A stretch of 64,000 bases of DNA from Betaproteobacteria bacterium (GCA_016861105.1 BOKS01000002.1:62001-126000), one strand, 5' to 3'. Shown: positions 17,604-27,274, counted from the stretch's first letter. The notes: generated by a model not told the origin, from the letters alone. Program-made: numbers and translations.

Positions 17604-18830
17604 ATGCCCACGACGCCGAGACCTCCAGCTCAGCTCGAGTGGAGGCGTCGCAAGACGGTCCTCGTCTCCGAAGCGTCGGCGCTCGGCATGATCGGCGCGA
17701 TCCGCTCGCTCGGTCGGGCGGGGTACCGCGTGCACGCGTGCTCGTGGGACGCCGACGCGCTCGGGCTTCGGTCCAGCTACGCGGAGCGGAGCGAGGTGCA
17801 TCCGCCGTACGCCGATCCGGCCTTCCTGCCGTGGCTGCTCGACTACGCCGACCGTCACGCGATCGACGCGATCCTGCCCAGCGAGTCGTTCCTCCTCGCC
17901 ATCCGCCCCGCCTACGACCGCATCGCCCCACGCATGCCGATCGGCCCCGACGAGGCCACGGTCTACCGCTGCTTCTCGAAATTCGACGTCGTCGAGCACT
18001 TCCAGCGCGCGCCCGCCGGATCGGGCATCGCCGATCACCTGCCCGAGTCGCTGCTCTGGCGAAGAGGCGATCCGCTGCCCGGCGCGGAGCGGCTGGCGGC
18101 GCTGCGCCGTCCTGTCTTCATCAAGGCCGACGGCGTCCAGGGCACGGCGCGGCACAAGGGCACCATCGCACGTGCGAAGACGGCGGAGGAGGCGGCGCAG
18201 GCGGTCGCGCGACTTGCGAACGACTACTCGGCCATCCTCGTGCAGTCGTTCGTGCCCGGCACGCGCGTGGTCGCCGACTTCTGCATCTGGAAGGGTCAGG
18301 TCCGGTCGCGGTCGATGATGGAGGCGCAGCACGAGAGTCCCCACTACGGCGGCATCTCGACGCTGCGCACGACGACCTGGGACCAGGCCGTGTGGGACGA
18401 CGCCGAGCGCAAGCTGCGCCATCTCGGACTCGAGGGCGTGGCGATGATGGAGTACCGGCGCGACACGGCTACCGGAGAGTTCAACTACATCGAGATCAAC
18501 GCCCGCTACTGGACCGGGATCCACGTGGAGATGGGCGCGGGCATCGACATTCCGACGCTGCAGATGGACGCCTTCTTCGACCGTCCGCAACCCGTGCCCG
18601 ATCCGCGCACGCCGCGGATCCCGTACCGGTACACGGTGCCCGGCGAGATGGGCTATCTCGGGTCGCTGCTCAAGGACCCGTCGGTCGGGGCGGCACGCAA
18701 GGCGAAGGCCATCGCCGAGTTCGTCGCGCTCGGGCTGGACCCGCGGGTCAAGTCCGACTTGAGCTTTCCCGGCGATCGCAAGCTCTGGTTCCTCGCGCTG
18801 TCGCGCTACGCGCGCCAGCTCGCGAAGTAG
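17604..18830 (+). CDS. ATP-grasp domain protein (carboxylate-amine ligase-like)
   Basis: A 408-residue protein with an N-terminal preATP-grasp Rossmann-like segment (TVLVSEASALGMIGAIRSLG) and an ATP-grasp core: RPVFIKADGVQG (ATP-binding lysine), ILVQSFVPGTRVVADF, and the metal site FNYIEINARYW. ATP-grasp ligases activate a carboxylate as acyl phosphate and join it to an amine or thiol; relatives in glycan loci attach amino acids or small acids. The ATG at 17604 is used; a TTG at 17595 would add only three residues. The gene is divergent from the aldo/keto reductase and convergent with the deacetylase gene. Substrates are unknown. Confidence 0.8.
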   Translation: MPTTPRPPAQLEWRRRKTVLVSEASALGMIGAIRSLGRAGYRVHACSWDADALGLRSSYAERSEVHPPYADPAFLPWLLDYADRHAIDAILPSESFLLAIRPAYDRIAPRMPIGPDEATVYRCFSKFDVVEHFQRAPAGSGIADHLPESLLWRRGDPLPGAERLAALRRPVFIKADGVQGTARHKGTIARAKTAEEAAQAVARLANDYSAILVQSFVPGTRVVADFCIWKGQVRSRSMMEAQHESPHYGGISTLRTTTWDQAVWDDAERKLRHLGLEGVAMMEYRRDTATGEFNYIEINARYWTGIHVEMGAGIDIPTLQMDAFFDRPQPVPDPRTPRIPYRYTVPGEMGYLGSLLKDPSVGAARKAKAIAEFVALGLDPRVKSDLSFPGDRKLWFLALSRYARQLAK

Positions 18831-18946
18831 CGCGGCCGCGGCGCAGCGTCGCGCACCCGAGCGCCGGGCCGGACGCCCGGGGCGCATCGACGGTCGCCGC
18901 CCTGCGTGGCGCCAGCGTGGGGCAGGATTCCCGTGGTCGACGTCCG

Positions 18947-19978
18947 TCAGATGCGGTAGCCGAGCCGTCGCACGAGTTCGAAGAGGCCGCTCATCTCCGC
19001 TTCGAACTCGAGCGGCGTGATCCGCTCCGAGTCGAGGAAACGCGGCAGCTCGAAGCGGTGGTGGCGGCGGCGCGCGAAACCGCCCTTCGTGGTCGTCGCG
19101 CTCCGCATGCCCAGCGCGTCGAGCCAGGGCCACTGTGCCTCGTCGTAGTGCCCGCTGGGATAGCAGAAGTCCACGAATGGCCCCGGCGCGATTCCCTCGA
19201 GCGCACGGCGGTTGTCCTCGATCTCGGTCATCGCCGCGGCGCGGTCGCCGGGCGGGAACCGGTGCCGGTGCGTGTGGAGCTGCACGTCCACGCCCTGCGC
19301 CGCGAGCGCGCGCAGTTCGTCGGCATTCGCGAAGGCGAACAGACGCCGGTCACGCAGCGCGGCGACATCGACGCCCGCCCATTCGCACAAGCGCTCCAGA
19401 AGCTGCTGGCGCGTCGCCGCGTCCGGCAGGCTGTCGGCGTGGCGGACGAGGAGGTCGAGCGCAGCTTTGCGCCGTGCCGGTTCCGCCAGCGCGAACGTGC
19501 CGGCGAGCCCCGGCGCCACCGCGGCGAGGTCGAGGTCGCGCGGGCCGGCCTTCCACAACGCGTACGCGGCGGCGACGTTGAACACCTGCGCCTGCCTGGC
19601 GGCGTAGTACGTCGCCACGTAGAACGTCGCGGGAAAGCGATGGCGTGCGAGGATGGGCGCCATCACCGTGGCCGTGCCGACCCAGCCGTCGTCGATGGTG
19701 ATGACCGTGGCACCGTCGGGAAGGCTCCCGTCGGCGAGTCGGTCGAGGGCGTCGCCGAGCGGCAGCACCGGGTAGCGCTGCTCCGCGAGGAACGCCATGC
19801 GGCGCTCGAACGTCGCTCCCGTCATGAACAGGCCCGGGCTGAACGCACTTTCGTCGGCGACCGCGGCGCCGTGGTAGCAGAGGATGCGCAGGTCTCCCCG
19901 GGTGAGGCGGCGCGCGATGCGGAACGCACCGAGAGCCTTGGCTATGCGCAGCAGGGCGCCGAGCACGCGTCTCTTCAT
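18947..19978 (-). CDS. Polysaccharide deacetylase (CE4-like)
   Basis: A 343-residue protein, last gene of the minus-strand export operon. CE4 motifs: VITIDDGWVGT (motif 1), LHTHRHRFPPG (motif 2, metal-binding histidines) and FCYPSGHYD (motif 3). The N-terminus MKRRVLGALLRIAKALG is amphipathic and could touch the membrane; no clear cleavable signal is seen. Only 34 bases separate it from the AlgJ/X-like gene upstream, so co-transcription is likely. It would deacetylate sugar residues of the product made by this operon. Confidence 0.85.
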   Translation of the reverse strand: MKRRVLGALLRIAKALGAFRIARRLTRGDLRILCYHGAAVADESAFSPGLFMTGATFERRMAFLAEQRYPVLPLGDALDRLADGSLPDGATVITIDDGWVGTATVMAPILARHRFPATFYVATYYAARQAQVFNVAAAYALWKAGPRDLDLAAVAPGLAGTFALAEPARRKAALDLLVRHADSLPDAATRQQLLERLCEWAGVDVAALRDRRLFAFANADELRALAAQGVDVQLHTHRHRFPPGDRAAAMTEIEDNRRALEGIAPGPFVDFCYPSGHYDEAQWPWLDALGMRSATTTKGGFARRRHHRFELPRFLDSERITPLEFEAEMSGLFELVRRLGYRI

Positions 19979-20012
19979 GCGCGCCTGCGTGCTGCCGCCG
20001 CGCCGCCGCCTG

Positions 20013-21137
20013 TCACCGTGCGCACCGCAGGTCGTCGCACGTCAGCATCCGCTCGACGAACTGCTGGACGACGACCGCCGGCCGCTCGCGCTCGATCAGC
20101 GGCTCGGCGAGGCGCGTGCCGTCGACGCGCACCAGGCGCCGGACGCGCGACGCGATGAACGGCGCGAGGGCGGTGTTGAACGAGTCCTGCTGCATGAACA
20201 CGACCGGTCCCGCGCACGTCGGGCACTCGTGGACCTCGAGTCCACGCGGCAACGACCCCGGGTCGAGCTTGCGAGACGGGTCCGGCGCGTCCGGCCGCCA
20301 CTCGACGTACGCCTCCGGGAACCGGTCCTCGAGCGCCAGCATGCGCGCGAGGTCGCCGCCCGGGCCGGCCCTGATGGCGAACGCGCCCGGCAGCGGCGTC
20401 GCCGGGATCTCGGGAAACCACGCGTGCAGGCGCGCCAGCAACGCCGCGGCCGCGACGTGGGCGCCGGCGTCGTTCCAGTGCGTGTCCGTCCGGTGGTAGA
20501 CGCGCTCGCGGCGCTTCGCCTCGAGCAGCGGCGCGCGCAGGTCCAGCACCTCGACCGACGAGCGTGCGGCCAGGTGGCGCAGCAGCTGGTCGAGGCGGCT
20601 CTCGCTTCTCACCGGATGGAGGGCGGCCGGCATGTGCTCCGGGTAGATCGTCTCCTTGTTGGGAGCCACCACGACGAGGTAGCGGATGCCGCGCTCGGCC
20701 AGCCAGCGCTGGCGCCGCTCGAGGTCGAGCCGCCAGCGCTCGAGGTCGGCCGCGGTGAACGGCTTCACTGCGCGGAAGTAGTCGAGCGAGTCGTCGGCGG
20801 CGTAGTAGAGGAAGCCCTCGCTGCCCACGACGGCCTTCGCCGACGGCGACGCGCCGAGCGCCAGCTTGGCCACGCTGTGCGCGCGGATCATGTACCAGCG
20901 GAACGCGAACGAGTCGTTCCACCACCGCTCGAAGCGCGCCGGGAAGCTCGTGAGCGACCATCCCCAGCCGGGACCGGTCAGGCGGACCGTCGGGAACGGG
21001 GCGGGCCGCCGGTTCTCGGTGAGCGCGAACGAGCCCTCGCGCGGCAGCAGCTTGCCGGCGAGCGGGAGCGCGATCGCGACCAGGAAGACCGCGATCAGGA
21101 CGCCTTCGAGCACCCGGCGGAGCGCCGCACTGGTCAA
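20013..21137 (-). CDS. AlgJ/AlgX-like SGNH-fold acetylation protein
   Basis: A 374-residue protein with one N-terminal membrane segment (about residues 10-29, LEGVLIAVFLVAIALPLAG) and a periplasmic SGNH-hydrolase-like domain. Motifs shared with the alginate acetylation proteins AlgJ and AlgX are GSEGFLYYAADDS, VVVAPNKETIYPE and YHRTDTHWNDAGAH, the last carrying the catalytic Asp and His. Together with the adjacent MBOAT it should move acetyl groups onto the polysaccharide. The start is uncertain: the longest frame starts at TTG 21137, 11 bases after the MBOAT stop, and no better ATG is near. Confidence 0.85.
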   Translation of the reverse strand: MTSAALRRVLEGVLIAVFLVAIALPLAGKLLPREGSFALTENRRPAPFPTVRLTGPGWGWSLTSFPARFERWWNDSFAFRWYMIRAHSVAKLALGASPSAKAVVGSEGFLYYAADDSLDYFRAVKPFTAADLERWRLDLERRQRWLAERGIRYLVVVAPNKETIYPEHMPAALHPVRSESRLDQLLRHLAARSSVEVLDLRAPLLEAKRRERVYHRTDTHWNDAGAHVAAAALLARLHAWFPEIPATPLPGAFAIRAGPGGDLARMLALEDRFPEAYVEWRPDAPDPSRKLDPGSLPRGLEVHECPTCAGPVVFMQQDSFNTALAPFIASRVRRLVRVDGTRLAEPLIERERPAVVVQQFVERMLTCDDLRCAR

Positions 21138-21147
21138 CCGATGCGCC

Positions 21148-22578
21148 TCAGAAGCGGAAGTAGATGAAGGGATTGTAGGTTCCCGCCGCGATCAGCAGCG
21201 AGCACGCGAACAGGATCGCCGAGAGCGCCGCGACGCCGAGCACGCCCGCCGTCGCCTGCGCCATGCCGGGGCGCAGGCGGTCGACGTTCGAGCGGAGTGC
21301 GGAGAGCACCGGCGCCGAGCCGACGATGCCGGCGAGGAGCGCGAGCAGCGTCGGCACGTCCACGAGCATCGCCAGCGAGTGCTCGAGCCCCGTCGCCGGC
21401 GACGCCCCCGCCATCGCGCGCAGGAACCCGGCGGCGTCGCCGAACGTGTCGGCGCGGAAGAACACCCAGGCCAGCATCACGAACAGCAGGACGTACGCGT
21501 GGCGCAGCGCCGCCGGCCAGCGCTGCAGCAGGCGTGCAAGGCCCATGCGCTCGAGCACGAGCGCGAGCCCGTGCATCATGCCCCACGCGACGAAGGTCCA
21601 GCTCGCCCCGTGCCACAGGCCGCACAGCAGGAAGACGATGAAGAGGTTGCGATAGACCCGCGGCGCCGACACGCGATTGCCGCCGAGCGGGACGTACAGG
21701 TAGTCGCGGAACCAGGTCGACAGCGAGATGTGCCAGCGCCGCCAGAACTCGGTCACGCTCTGCGCGACGTACGGATGGCTGAAGTTCTCGAGGAAGCGGA
21801 AGCCGAGCATGTGGCCGAGCCCGATGGCCATGTCCGAGTAGCCCGAGAAGTCGAAGTAGATCTGCAGCGTGTAGCAGACGAGCCCGAACCACGCGACGGA
21901 GGCCGTGAGCTGGTCGGGCGGGATCGAGAACACGAGGTCCGCCTGCACGGCGAGCGTGTTGGCGATCAGCACCTTCTTGCCCAGCCCGATGACGAAGCGC
22001 TGGACGCCGTAGGCGAAGCCGGCCCGCGTGACGGAGCGCTCCGCGATCTGCGCGGCGACGTCGTGGTAGCGGACGATGGGGCCGGCGATGAGCTGCGGGA
22101 ACAGCGCGATGTAGAGACCCAGATCCAGCGGGTTGCGCTGCACCGCGACCTCGCGGCGGTAGACGTCGATGACGTAGGACAGCGCCTGGAAGGTGAAGAA
22201 CGAGATGCCGATCGGCAGCGCGATGCCCGGGAGCGGCAGCGGCTGCGCTCCCGCCGCGGCGAGCGCCGCGTTGACGTTCGCCGTGAGGAAGTCCGCGTAC
22301 TTGAAGACGGCGAGCAGGCCCAGGTTCCCGGCGACGGCGACGGCGAGCAGGCGCCTTCTCGCACCGGTCGCGTCGGCGCGAGCGATCCACAGCGCCAGCA
22401 GGAAGTTGAACGCGATCGAGCCCAGCATCACGACGACGAAGCGCGGCTCGCCCCACGCGTAGAAGACGAGGCTCGCGCCGAGGAGCCAGAGGTTGCGAAG
22501 GCGGCGCGGCAGCAGGAAGTAGCCGGCGAGCGTCACCGGCAGGAACAGGAACAGGAAGATCGCCGAGCTGAAGACCAT
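21148..22578 (-). CDS. MBOAT-family O-acyltransferase (AlgI-like)
   Basis: A 476-residue polytopic membrane protein with about ten hydrophobic helices. It begins MVFSSAIFLFLFLPVTLAGY, as in AlgI. The conserved MBOAT core is present: YFDFSGYSDMAIGLG, EFWRRWHISLSTWFRDYLY and the catalytic histidine in CGLWHGASWTF. It should pass acetyl groups across the inner membrane to the AlgJ/X-like protein encoded next. Its genomic partner and full length support a working O-acetylation pair. Confidence 0.93.
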   Translation of the reverse strand: MVFSSAIFLFLFLPVTLAGYFLLPRRLRNLWLLGASLVFYAWGEPRFVVVMLGSIAFNFLLALWIARADATGARRRLLAVAVAGNLGLLAVFKYADFLTANVNAALAAAGAQPLPLPGIALPIGISFFTFQALSYVIDVYRREVAVQRNPLDLGLYIALFPQLIAGPIVRYHDVAAQIAERSVTRAGFAYGVQRFVIGLGKKVLIANTLAVQADLVFSIPPDQLTASVAWFGLVCYTLQIYFDFSGYSDMAIGLGHMLGFRFLENFSHPYVAQSVTEFWRRWHISLSTWFRDYLYVPLGGNRVSAPRVYRNLFIVFLLCGLWHGASWTFVAWGMMHGLALVLERMGLARLLQRWPAALRHAYVLLFVMLAWVFFRADTFGDAAGFLRAMAGASPATGLEHSLAMLVDVPTLLALLAGIVGSAPVLSALRSNVDRLRPGMAQATAGVLGVAALSAILFACSLLIAAGTYNPFIYFRF

Positions 22579-22631
22579 GCTGCGCGATGCGGGTCAGCCG
22601 AACGCCGGGGTACAAGCCGCCGGCGACGGCG

Positions 22632-23639
22632 TCACTCGATGCGAAGCGACCAGCGGAGCCCCGCGGCACGCTTGGCGCGGAGCAGCGGCCGGCGCAGCGC
22701 GGCGGGCAGCATCGTGAAGGCCAGCGCCGCCAGCGTCGCCGGCGCGAAGCGCTCCCGCAGGCTCTCCGCGAAGTGCGCGCGCGCGCCGGTCGCGTCGCCG
22801 CCGCGCAGCGCGGCCATGCCCATGCGGTAGAGCGCAACGGGCCGCGCGCGGCGGAAGTAGTCGACGCTCCCGGGCGGGTAGGAGGCCGGCGACGCGCGCA
22901 CCTTGTCGCCGATGCGGATGCGTTCCTCCATCAGCGCCCGCGCCCTGACCAGCGAGGCGTTGCCGCCCCAGCGGTACGACAGCACGAGGCACTCCTCGAT
23001 GGCGATGCCGCGCCAGCGGCTGAGAAGCCGCATCCAGCACTCCGCGTCGTCGCACAGCCGGAACTGCTCGTCGAAGGCGCCCACCTGCTCGAGCGCCTCG
23101 CGGCGCACGAGCGTCGTGGACGGGGAGACGAAGTTGAACCGGACGACCGCTTCGGCGAGCTCGGGCGGCAGCAGGAACGCGTGGTCGCCGAGCGCTTCGC
23201 GTTCGAGCGCCGCGTACTGGCTGGTGGCGGCGAGGAAGCCGTCCTCGTGGACGGCGCCGTCCGGGTCGAGGATCGTCATGTCGGTGAAGACCATGCCCAC
23301 GTCCGGGCGATGCTCGATGAGGTCGAGCTGCCGGCGGATCTTCCCGGGCTTCCAGACGTCGTCCTGGTCGAGGAAGGCCACGTACGGCGCACGTGCGGCC
23401 CGCAACGCGGTGTTGCGCGCGCCGGAGACGCCGCGATTCTCCTGCACGATCACCTCGACCCGCTCGCCGCACGAACGCGCGATCGCCGCGGAGTCGTCGC
23501 GCGATCCGTCGTCGACCACGATGATCCGCAGCGGGACGTCCTGCCGCAGCGCGCTTTCGATGGCGGCACGGATCATCGCCGCGCCGTTGTAGGCGGGCAG
23601 GACGACGTCGACGGGCGTCGTGGAGTGCGGCGGAGTCAA
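22632..23639 (-). CDS. Glycosyltransferase family 2
   Basis: A 335-residue GT-A glycosyltransferase starting at a TTG (23639) that overlaps the stop of the upstream gene. N-terminal motifs are VDVVLPAYNGAAMIRAAIES and IIVVDDGSRDDS, followed by VAFLDQDDVWKPGK with the metal-binding acidic motif. The C-terminal 80 residues form a helical tail (MGMAALRGGDATGARAHF). It adds one sugar to the growing chain in the cytoplasm. TTG is unusual, but the conserved strand starts about ten codons later and no ATG lies between. Confidence 0.87.
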   Translation of the reverse strand: MTPPHSTTPVDVVLPAYNGAAMIRAAIESALRQDVPLRIIVVDDGSRDDSAAIARSCGERVEVIVQENRGVSGARNTALRAARAPYVAFLDQDDVWKPGKIRRQLDLIEHRPDVGMVFTDMTILDPDGAVHEDGFLAATSQYAALEREALGDHAFLLPPELAEAVVRFNFVSPSTTLVRREALEQVGAFDEQFRLCDDAECWMRLLSRWRGIAIEECLVLSYRWGGNASLVRARALMEERIRIGDKVRASPASYPPGSVDYFRRARPVALYRMGMAALRGGDATGARAHFAESLRERFAPATLAALAFTMLPAALRRPLLRAKRAAGLRWSLRIE

Positions 23640-24883
23640 GGGTGCACCGTGCCGCGTGCGGGCGACGCGGAAGCATGCCGCGGCTTTGCACCCACCGCAA
23701 TCGCTTCCCGATAGACGTCCTGCGCGGCACGCCCGACGCGCTCGGGCGCGCACTCGGCCTCCACCGCCTGGCGGGCCCGCCGCCCGATCTCCCGTCGCTC
23801 CTCCGTCGGGAGACGGAGCAGGTCGATCAGCGCGCCGGCCACCGCAGCGACGTCGCGCGGCGGCACGACGCGTCCCGCGTCGTGGTCGGCGATCATGCGT
23901 GCGACCCCGGTCGTCGACGTCACGACGCAGGGCTTCGCGCACCCCATCGCCTCCAGGACGGCATTGGGAAACACGTCGTGATGGGACGGCAGCACGAAGA
24001 CGTCGCATTGCCGGTAGAGCCCGACCAGCTCCGCCTGGGGCAGGCTGCCGACGAAGTCGACGCGTGCGCGGGCACCGGAGCGGCCGAGCCGGTGCTCGAG
24101 CGCTTCGCGCATCGACCCGCCGCCCGGGGCGCTGCGCGTGTCGTTGCCGGCGATCACGAACCTCGCCCCGGGAATCTCGCGCACGACGGCCGGGATGGCG
24201 TCGACGAGTTCCTCCAGCCCCTTCAGGCGCTGCAGGTGGCCGGTGAAGAGGACGGTGGGACCCTCGTCGTCGCGTACCGCTTCGCCGGGGCAGAACCGGA
24301 CGAGGTCGAGCGGGTTGCGGACGATGCGGAAGCGGGAGGCATCGAGCGCCCAGTCGTGGGCGATCCACTCGGCGAACGTCTCGCTCGAGCACACCATCCG
24401 CACCGCCCGGGCCGGCGCCGTGCGCTCGATGCGTTCCTCGATGCGCGCCCGCACCGGTGGTACGGACCGTCCGTCCCAGCGCTGGATCACGCTCGCCGGC
24501 CCGCCGAAGCGAACGACGAAAGGCGCGAACGGCGCGAGCGCGAAGCGGAACCCTTCCCCGTAGGCGTCCGGAAAGACGACGAGGTCGAGGGGCCGCTCCG
24601 CGTGCAGTGCGCGAAGCGCCGCGTGGGCGGCGAACGACCAGCGCAGCCAGTTGACGGGGACGAGGCGTCCGAGCCGCCACTGCCGCCGCGACTTCAGCGC
24701 GATGCCTCGCACGTCGACGCCGGCCTCGCGCAGCCGGGCCGGGGCCCGGGAGGTCGCCACGACGCTCACGTCGTGGCCGAGCGCTGCCATCGCGCGGGCG
24801 AGGTTGAACGTGTGGGCGCCGATGCCGCCGCTGCGTCCCCCGGTGAAGGTGGGGTAGTCGCCGGAGACGTAGGCGAGCCGCAT
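23636..24883 (-). CDS. Glycosyltransferase family 4
   Basis: A 415-residue GT-B glycosyltransferase with MRLAYVSGDYPTFTGGRSGG at the start, VLFTGHLQRLKGLEELVDA before the donor site, and HHDVFPNAVLEAMGCAKPCV as the nucleotide-sugar motif. The ATG at 24883 is preferred; a GTG at 24946 would add 21 low-complexity residues. It overlaps the GT2 gene and lies 121 bases from the Wzt gene, in the same transcription direction. Confidence 0.87.
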   Translation of the reverse strand: MRLAYVSGDYPTFTGGRSGGIGAHTFNLARAMAALGHDVSVVATSRAPARLREAGVDVRGIALKSRRQWRLGRLVPVNWLRWSFAAHAALRALHAERPLDLVVFPDAYGEGFRFALAPFAPFVVRFGGPASVIQRWDGRSVPPVRARIEERIERTAPARAVRMVCSSETFAEWIAHDWALDASRFRIVRNPLDLVRFCPGEAVRDDEGPTVLFTGHLQRLKGLEELVDAIPAVVREIPGARFVIAGNDTRSAPGGGSMREALEHRLGRSGARARVDFVGSLPQAELVGLYRQCDVFVLPSHHDVFPNAVLEAMGCAKPCVVTSTTGVARMIADHDAGRVVPPRDVAAVAGALIDLLRLPTEERREIGRRARQAVEAECAPERVGRAAQDVYREAIAVGAKPRHASASPARGTVHP

Positions 24884-25004
24884 GGGCCGGTCGTCCGGGG
24901 CCCGCTGCGCCGGCGCGCCGGACGGTGCCGAAGCCTTCACCGGCACGCTTCAGCCCGTGCCCCAGGCGCGGCCGCGTCGATGACGAAGGGACGCACCATC
25001 GCGC

Positions 25005-26219
25005 TCACGCCCGCTCGGGCTCGGCCTCCCAGCGGTGCGGGAACACGAAATGGCCGCTGACCTCGCGCGACGCGACGCTCGGTCCGTCGACCATGAACGT
25101 GGCCGCACGGGGACGCATGTCGAGGTAGCGCTGGATCCGGCTGTCCTGGATCGCGACCGTCACGCCGTAGCTTCCGCGCGTGAACAGCACCGGCGAGAGG
25201 TGCAGGCGCACGATGCCCGTGCCCTCGTGCCCCTCGAGGCGCACGCCACCCAGCCGCGACGTGATGCCGCCGAGCGGGAAGTCGCGCGCGTCCTGGAACG
25301 AGAGCGCGAGCACCGGGTCGTCGACCGGGCGGTCGACGCGGTACTCGACTTCCACGCAGGCACTGTCGCCGTAGGCGAGGACCCCGTGCGAATCCCCCAC
25401 GGCGTTGCGCACCGTGACCCGCGTGATGCGGATCGGGCTGTCGCCCGGCGCCGCCGCCTCGTCGGCCGGCCCCGGCCGCTGCTTGTAGACCGTGCGCAGG
25501 TAGGCCTCGACCGTCTCCTCCGGGTCGCCGTGCGCCTGGATCGTCCCGTGGTCGATCCACAGCACGCGCGACGAGTGCTGCAGGATGCTCGGCATCGTGT
25601 GCGAGACCAGCACGATCGTGCGTTCCTGCTCCTTCAGCTCGGCGATCTTGTTGAGGCACTTCGCCTGGAAGGCGGTGTCGCCGACGGCGAGCACCTCGTC
25701 GACCAGCAGGATCTCCGGATCGATGTGCGCGGCCACCGCGAATCCCAGCCGCACCATCATGCCCGACGAGTAGAACTTGAGCGGCGTGTCGAGAAAGCTC
25801 TCGACCTCGGAGAAGGCGACGATCTGGTCGAACTTGGCGTCGATCTCGCGCTTGCGCATGCCCATGATGGCGCCGTTGAGATACACGTTCTCGCGGCCGG
25901 TCAGCGCCTGGTGGAAGCCTGCGCCGACCTCGATGAGCGCGCCGACGCGCCCGCTGGTACGGTAGGTCCCGCGGGTGGGCACCGTGACGCGGGCCAGGAT
26001 CTTGAGCAGCGTGCTCTTGCCCGCGCCGTTGGGCCCGATCAGGCCGACGGTCTCGCCCTGCCGGATCTCGCAGCTCACGCCCTTCAGCGCCCAGAACAGG
26101 TCGTCCTCGTTCGCACGACCGGCGATCCGCCGCCCGAACCGGGCGAGCTTGGCCGCAATGCTTCGGCTGCGGTGATACCCCTTCCAGATGTCGTCGAGCG
26201 TGATGGCGGCCGGGGGCAT
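25005..26219 (-). CDS. wzt: Polysaccharide ABC transporter ATP-binding protein with C-terminal Wzt domain
   Basis: A 404-residue protein. Residues about 1-250 are the ABC ATPase: Walker A GPNGAGKST, signature YSSGMMVRLGF, Walker B PEILLVDEVLAVGD, and the H-loop region VLVSHTM. Residues about 265-404 form an extra beta-rich domain (IRITRVTVRNAVGD, ACVEVEYRVDRPV, SYGVTVAIQDS) like the Wzt C-terminal domain that recognises the capped non-reducing end of an O-antigen. The gene follows wzm with a 2-base gap. The tail suggests the exported glycan carries a specific terminal modification. Confidence 0.93.
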   Translation of the reverse strand: MPPAAITLDDIWKGYHRSRSIAAKLARFGRRIAGRANEDDLFWALKGVSCEIRQGETVGLIGPNGAGKSTLLKILARVTVPTRGTYRTSGRVGALIEVGAGFHQALTGRENVYLNGAIMGMRKREIDAKFDQIVAFSEVESFLDTPLKFYSSGMMVRLGFAVAAHIDPEILLVDEVLAVGDTAFQAKCLNKIAELKEQERTIVLVSHTMPSILQHSSRVLWIDHGTIQAHGDPEETVEAYLRTVYKQRPGPADEAAAPGDSPIRITRVTVRNAVGDSHGVLAYGDSACVEVEYRVDRPVDDPVLALSFQDARDFPLGGITSRLGGVRLEGHEGTGIVRLHLSPVLFTRGSYGVTVAIQDSRIQRYLDMRPRAATFMVDGPSVASREVSGHFVFPHRWEAEPERA

Positions 26220-26221
26220 GG

Positions 26222-27001
26222 TCAGATGACGTCGGCAAACGTGCGTTCGGCGCGCTTGAACGCGGTGTAGGACACGAGAAGGAGCGCGATCGAAGCGACT
26301 GCCGCGATGACGAGCGCCGCATGGTCCGGGGGCGTCGCGCGGAGCAGCACGCGGCGGTAGCCGTCGATGATGCCCGTCATCGGATTGAGCACGAACAGCG
26401 GCTTCAGCCACTCGGGGACGCTGGTCAGCGAGTAGGCGATCGGGGTCGCGTACATCCAGACCTGCATGATCAGCGGAAGCGCGTGGCCGACGTCGCGGTA
26501 GTGGACGTGGACCGCGGACGTGACGAGGATCACGCCCAGCGCGAACACGATCTGCAGGGCGAGCAGCGGGAGGACCCACAACGCGGTCCAGGTCAGCGGG
26601 ATCTGGTAGAAGACGAACATCCCGGCGAGGATCACCGAGGCGATCACGAGGTCGACCAGCGCGGAGAGGATCACTGCCAGCAGCAGCGTCTCCCGCGGGA
26701 ACCAGATCTTGCGCACGAGGCCGGCGTTCGCCGTCATCGCGATCGTGCCCTGCGAGATGCACGCCGAGAAGAACATCCAGAAGATCAGCACGCTGTAGCT
26801 GAAGATCGGGTAGGGCAGCCCGTCGCTCGGCACGCGCGCGAACAGCGAGAACACGAAGGTGAACACGACCATCAGCGTGAGCGGCTGGATGACCGCCCAC
26901 GCCACGCCGAGGATCGTCTGCTTGTACTTGGCCCGGATGTCGCGGCGGGCGAAGTTGAGGACGAGGTGCGCGTTCTCGGCGAGTTCTCGCAGGTATTGCA
27001 T
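26222..27001 (-). CDS. wzm: Polysaccharide ABC transporter permease
   Basis: A 259-residue membrane protein of the ABC-2 type with six predicted helices. It starts MQYLRELAENAHLVLNFARR and has the family stretch RRDIRAKYKQTILGVAWAVI before helix 1, and IWFPRETLLL after helix 2. It pairs with the ATPase encoded 2 bases downstream to move lipid-linked glycan across the inner membrane. It is the first gene of the minus-strand operon. Confidence 0.93.
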   Translation of the reverse strand: MQYLRELAENAHLVLNFARRDIRAKYKQTILGVAWAVIQPLTLMVVFTFVFSLFARVPSDGLPYPIFSYSVLIFWMFFSACISQGTIAMTANAGLVRKIWFPRETLLLAVILSALVDLVIASVILAGMFVFYQIPLTWTALWVLPLLALQIVFALGVILVTSAVHVHYRDVGHALPLIMQVWMYATPIAYSLTSVPEWLKPLFVLNPMTGIIDGYRRVLLRATPPDHAALVIAAVASIALLLVSYTAFKRAERTFADVI

Positions 27002-27044
27002 GGGGTGCGTTGGCGGCAAGTTCTGGTGCTTGCTGCAATCCGCA

Positions 27045-27050
27045 AGTATA
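27045..27050 (-). promoter_or_regulatory. Possible -10 box for the wzm operon
   Basis: TATACT on the minus strand at 27045-27050 is 44 bases before the wzm start. No acceptable -35 box lies 16-18 bases upstream, so support is limited to the -10 and its position in the divergent spacer 27002-27274, where nothing else was recognised. Confidence 0.3.
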
Positions 27051-27274
27051 GCGTTTGAGGCCTGGCGCGCGGCGCGACACGCCCTGCCGCACGTCGCCTC
27101 CGAACGGTCCCTCGCTCGCCGCCCGGTCGTCGAGACCCAGGGCCGCCGGACTGAACACGACAACTTCCGACGAGAGCGCGCCGCGATTGCGTGCGCGGTA
27201 CACGGCGCGGATACTACGCGCCTGTGCCGGCGCGCGGCTTCCTCGCGCGACCGTCGACGAGCGAACGGCTGACC

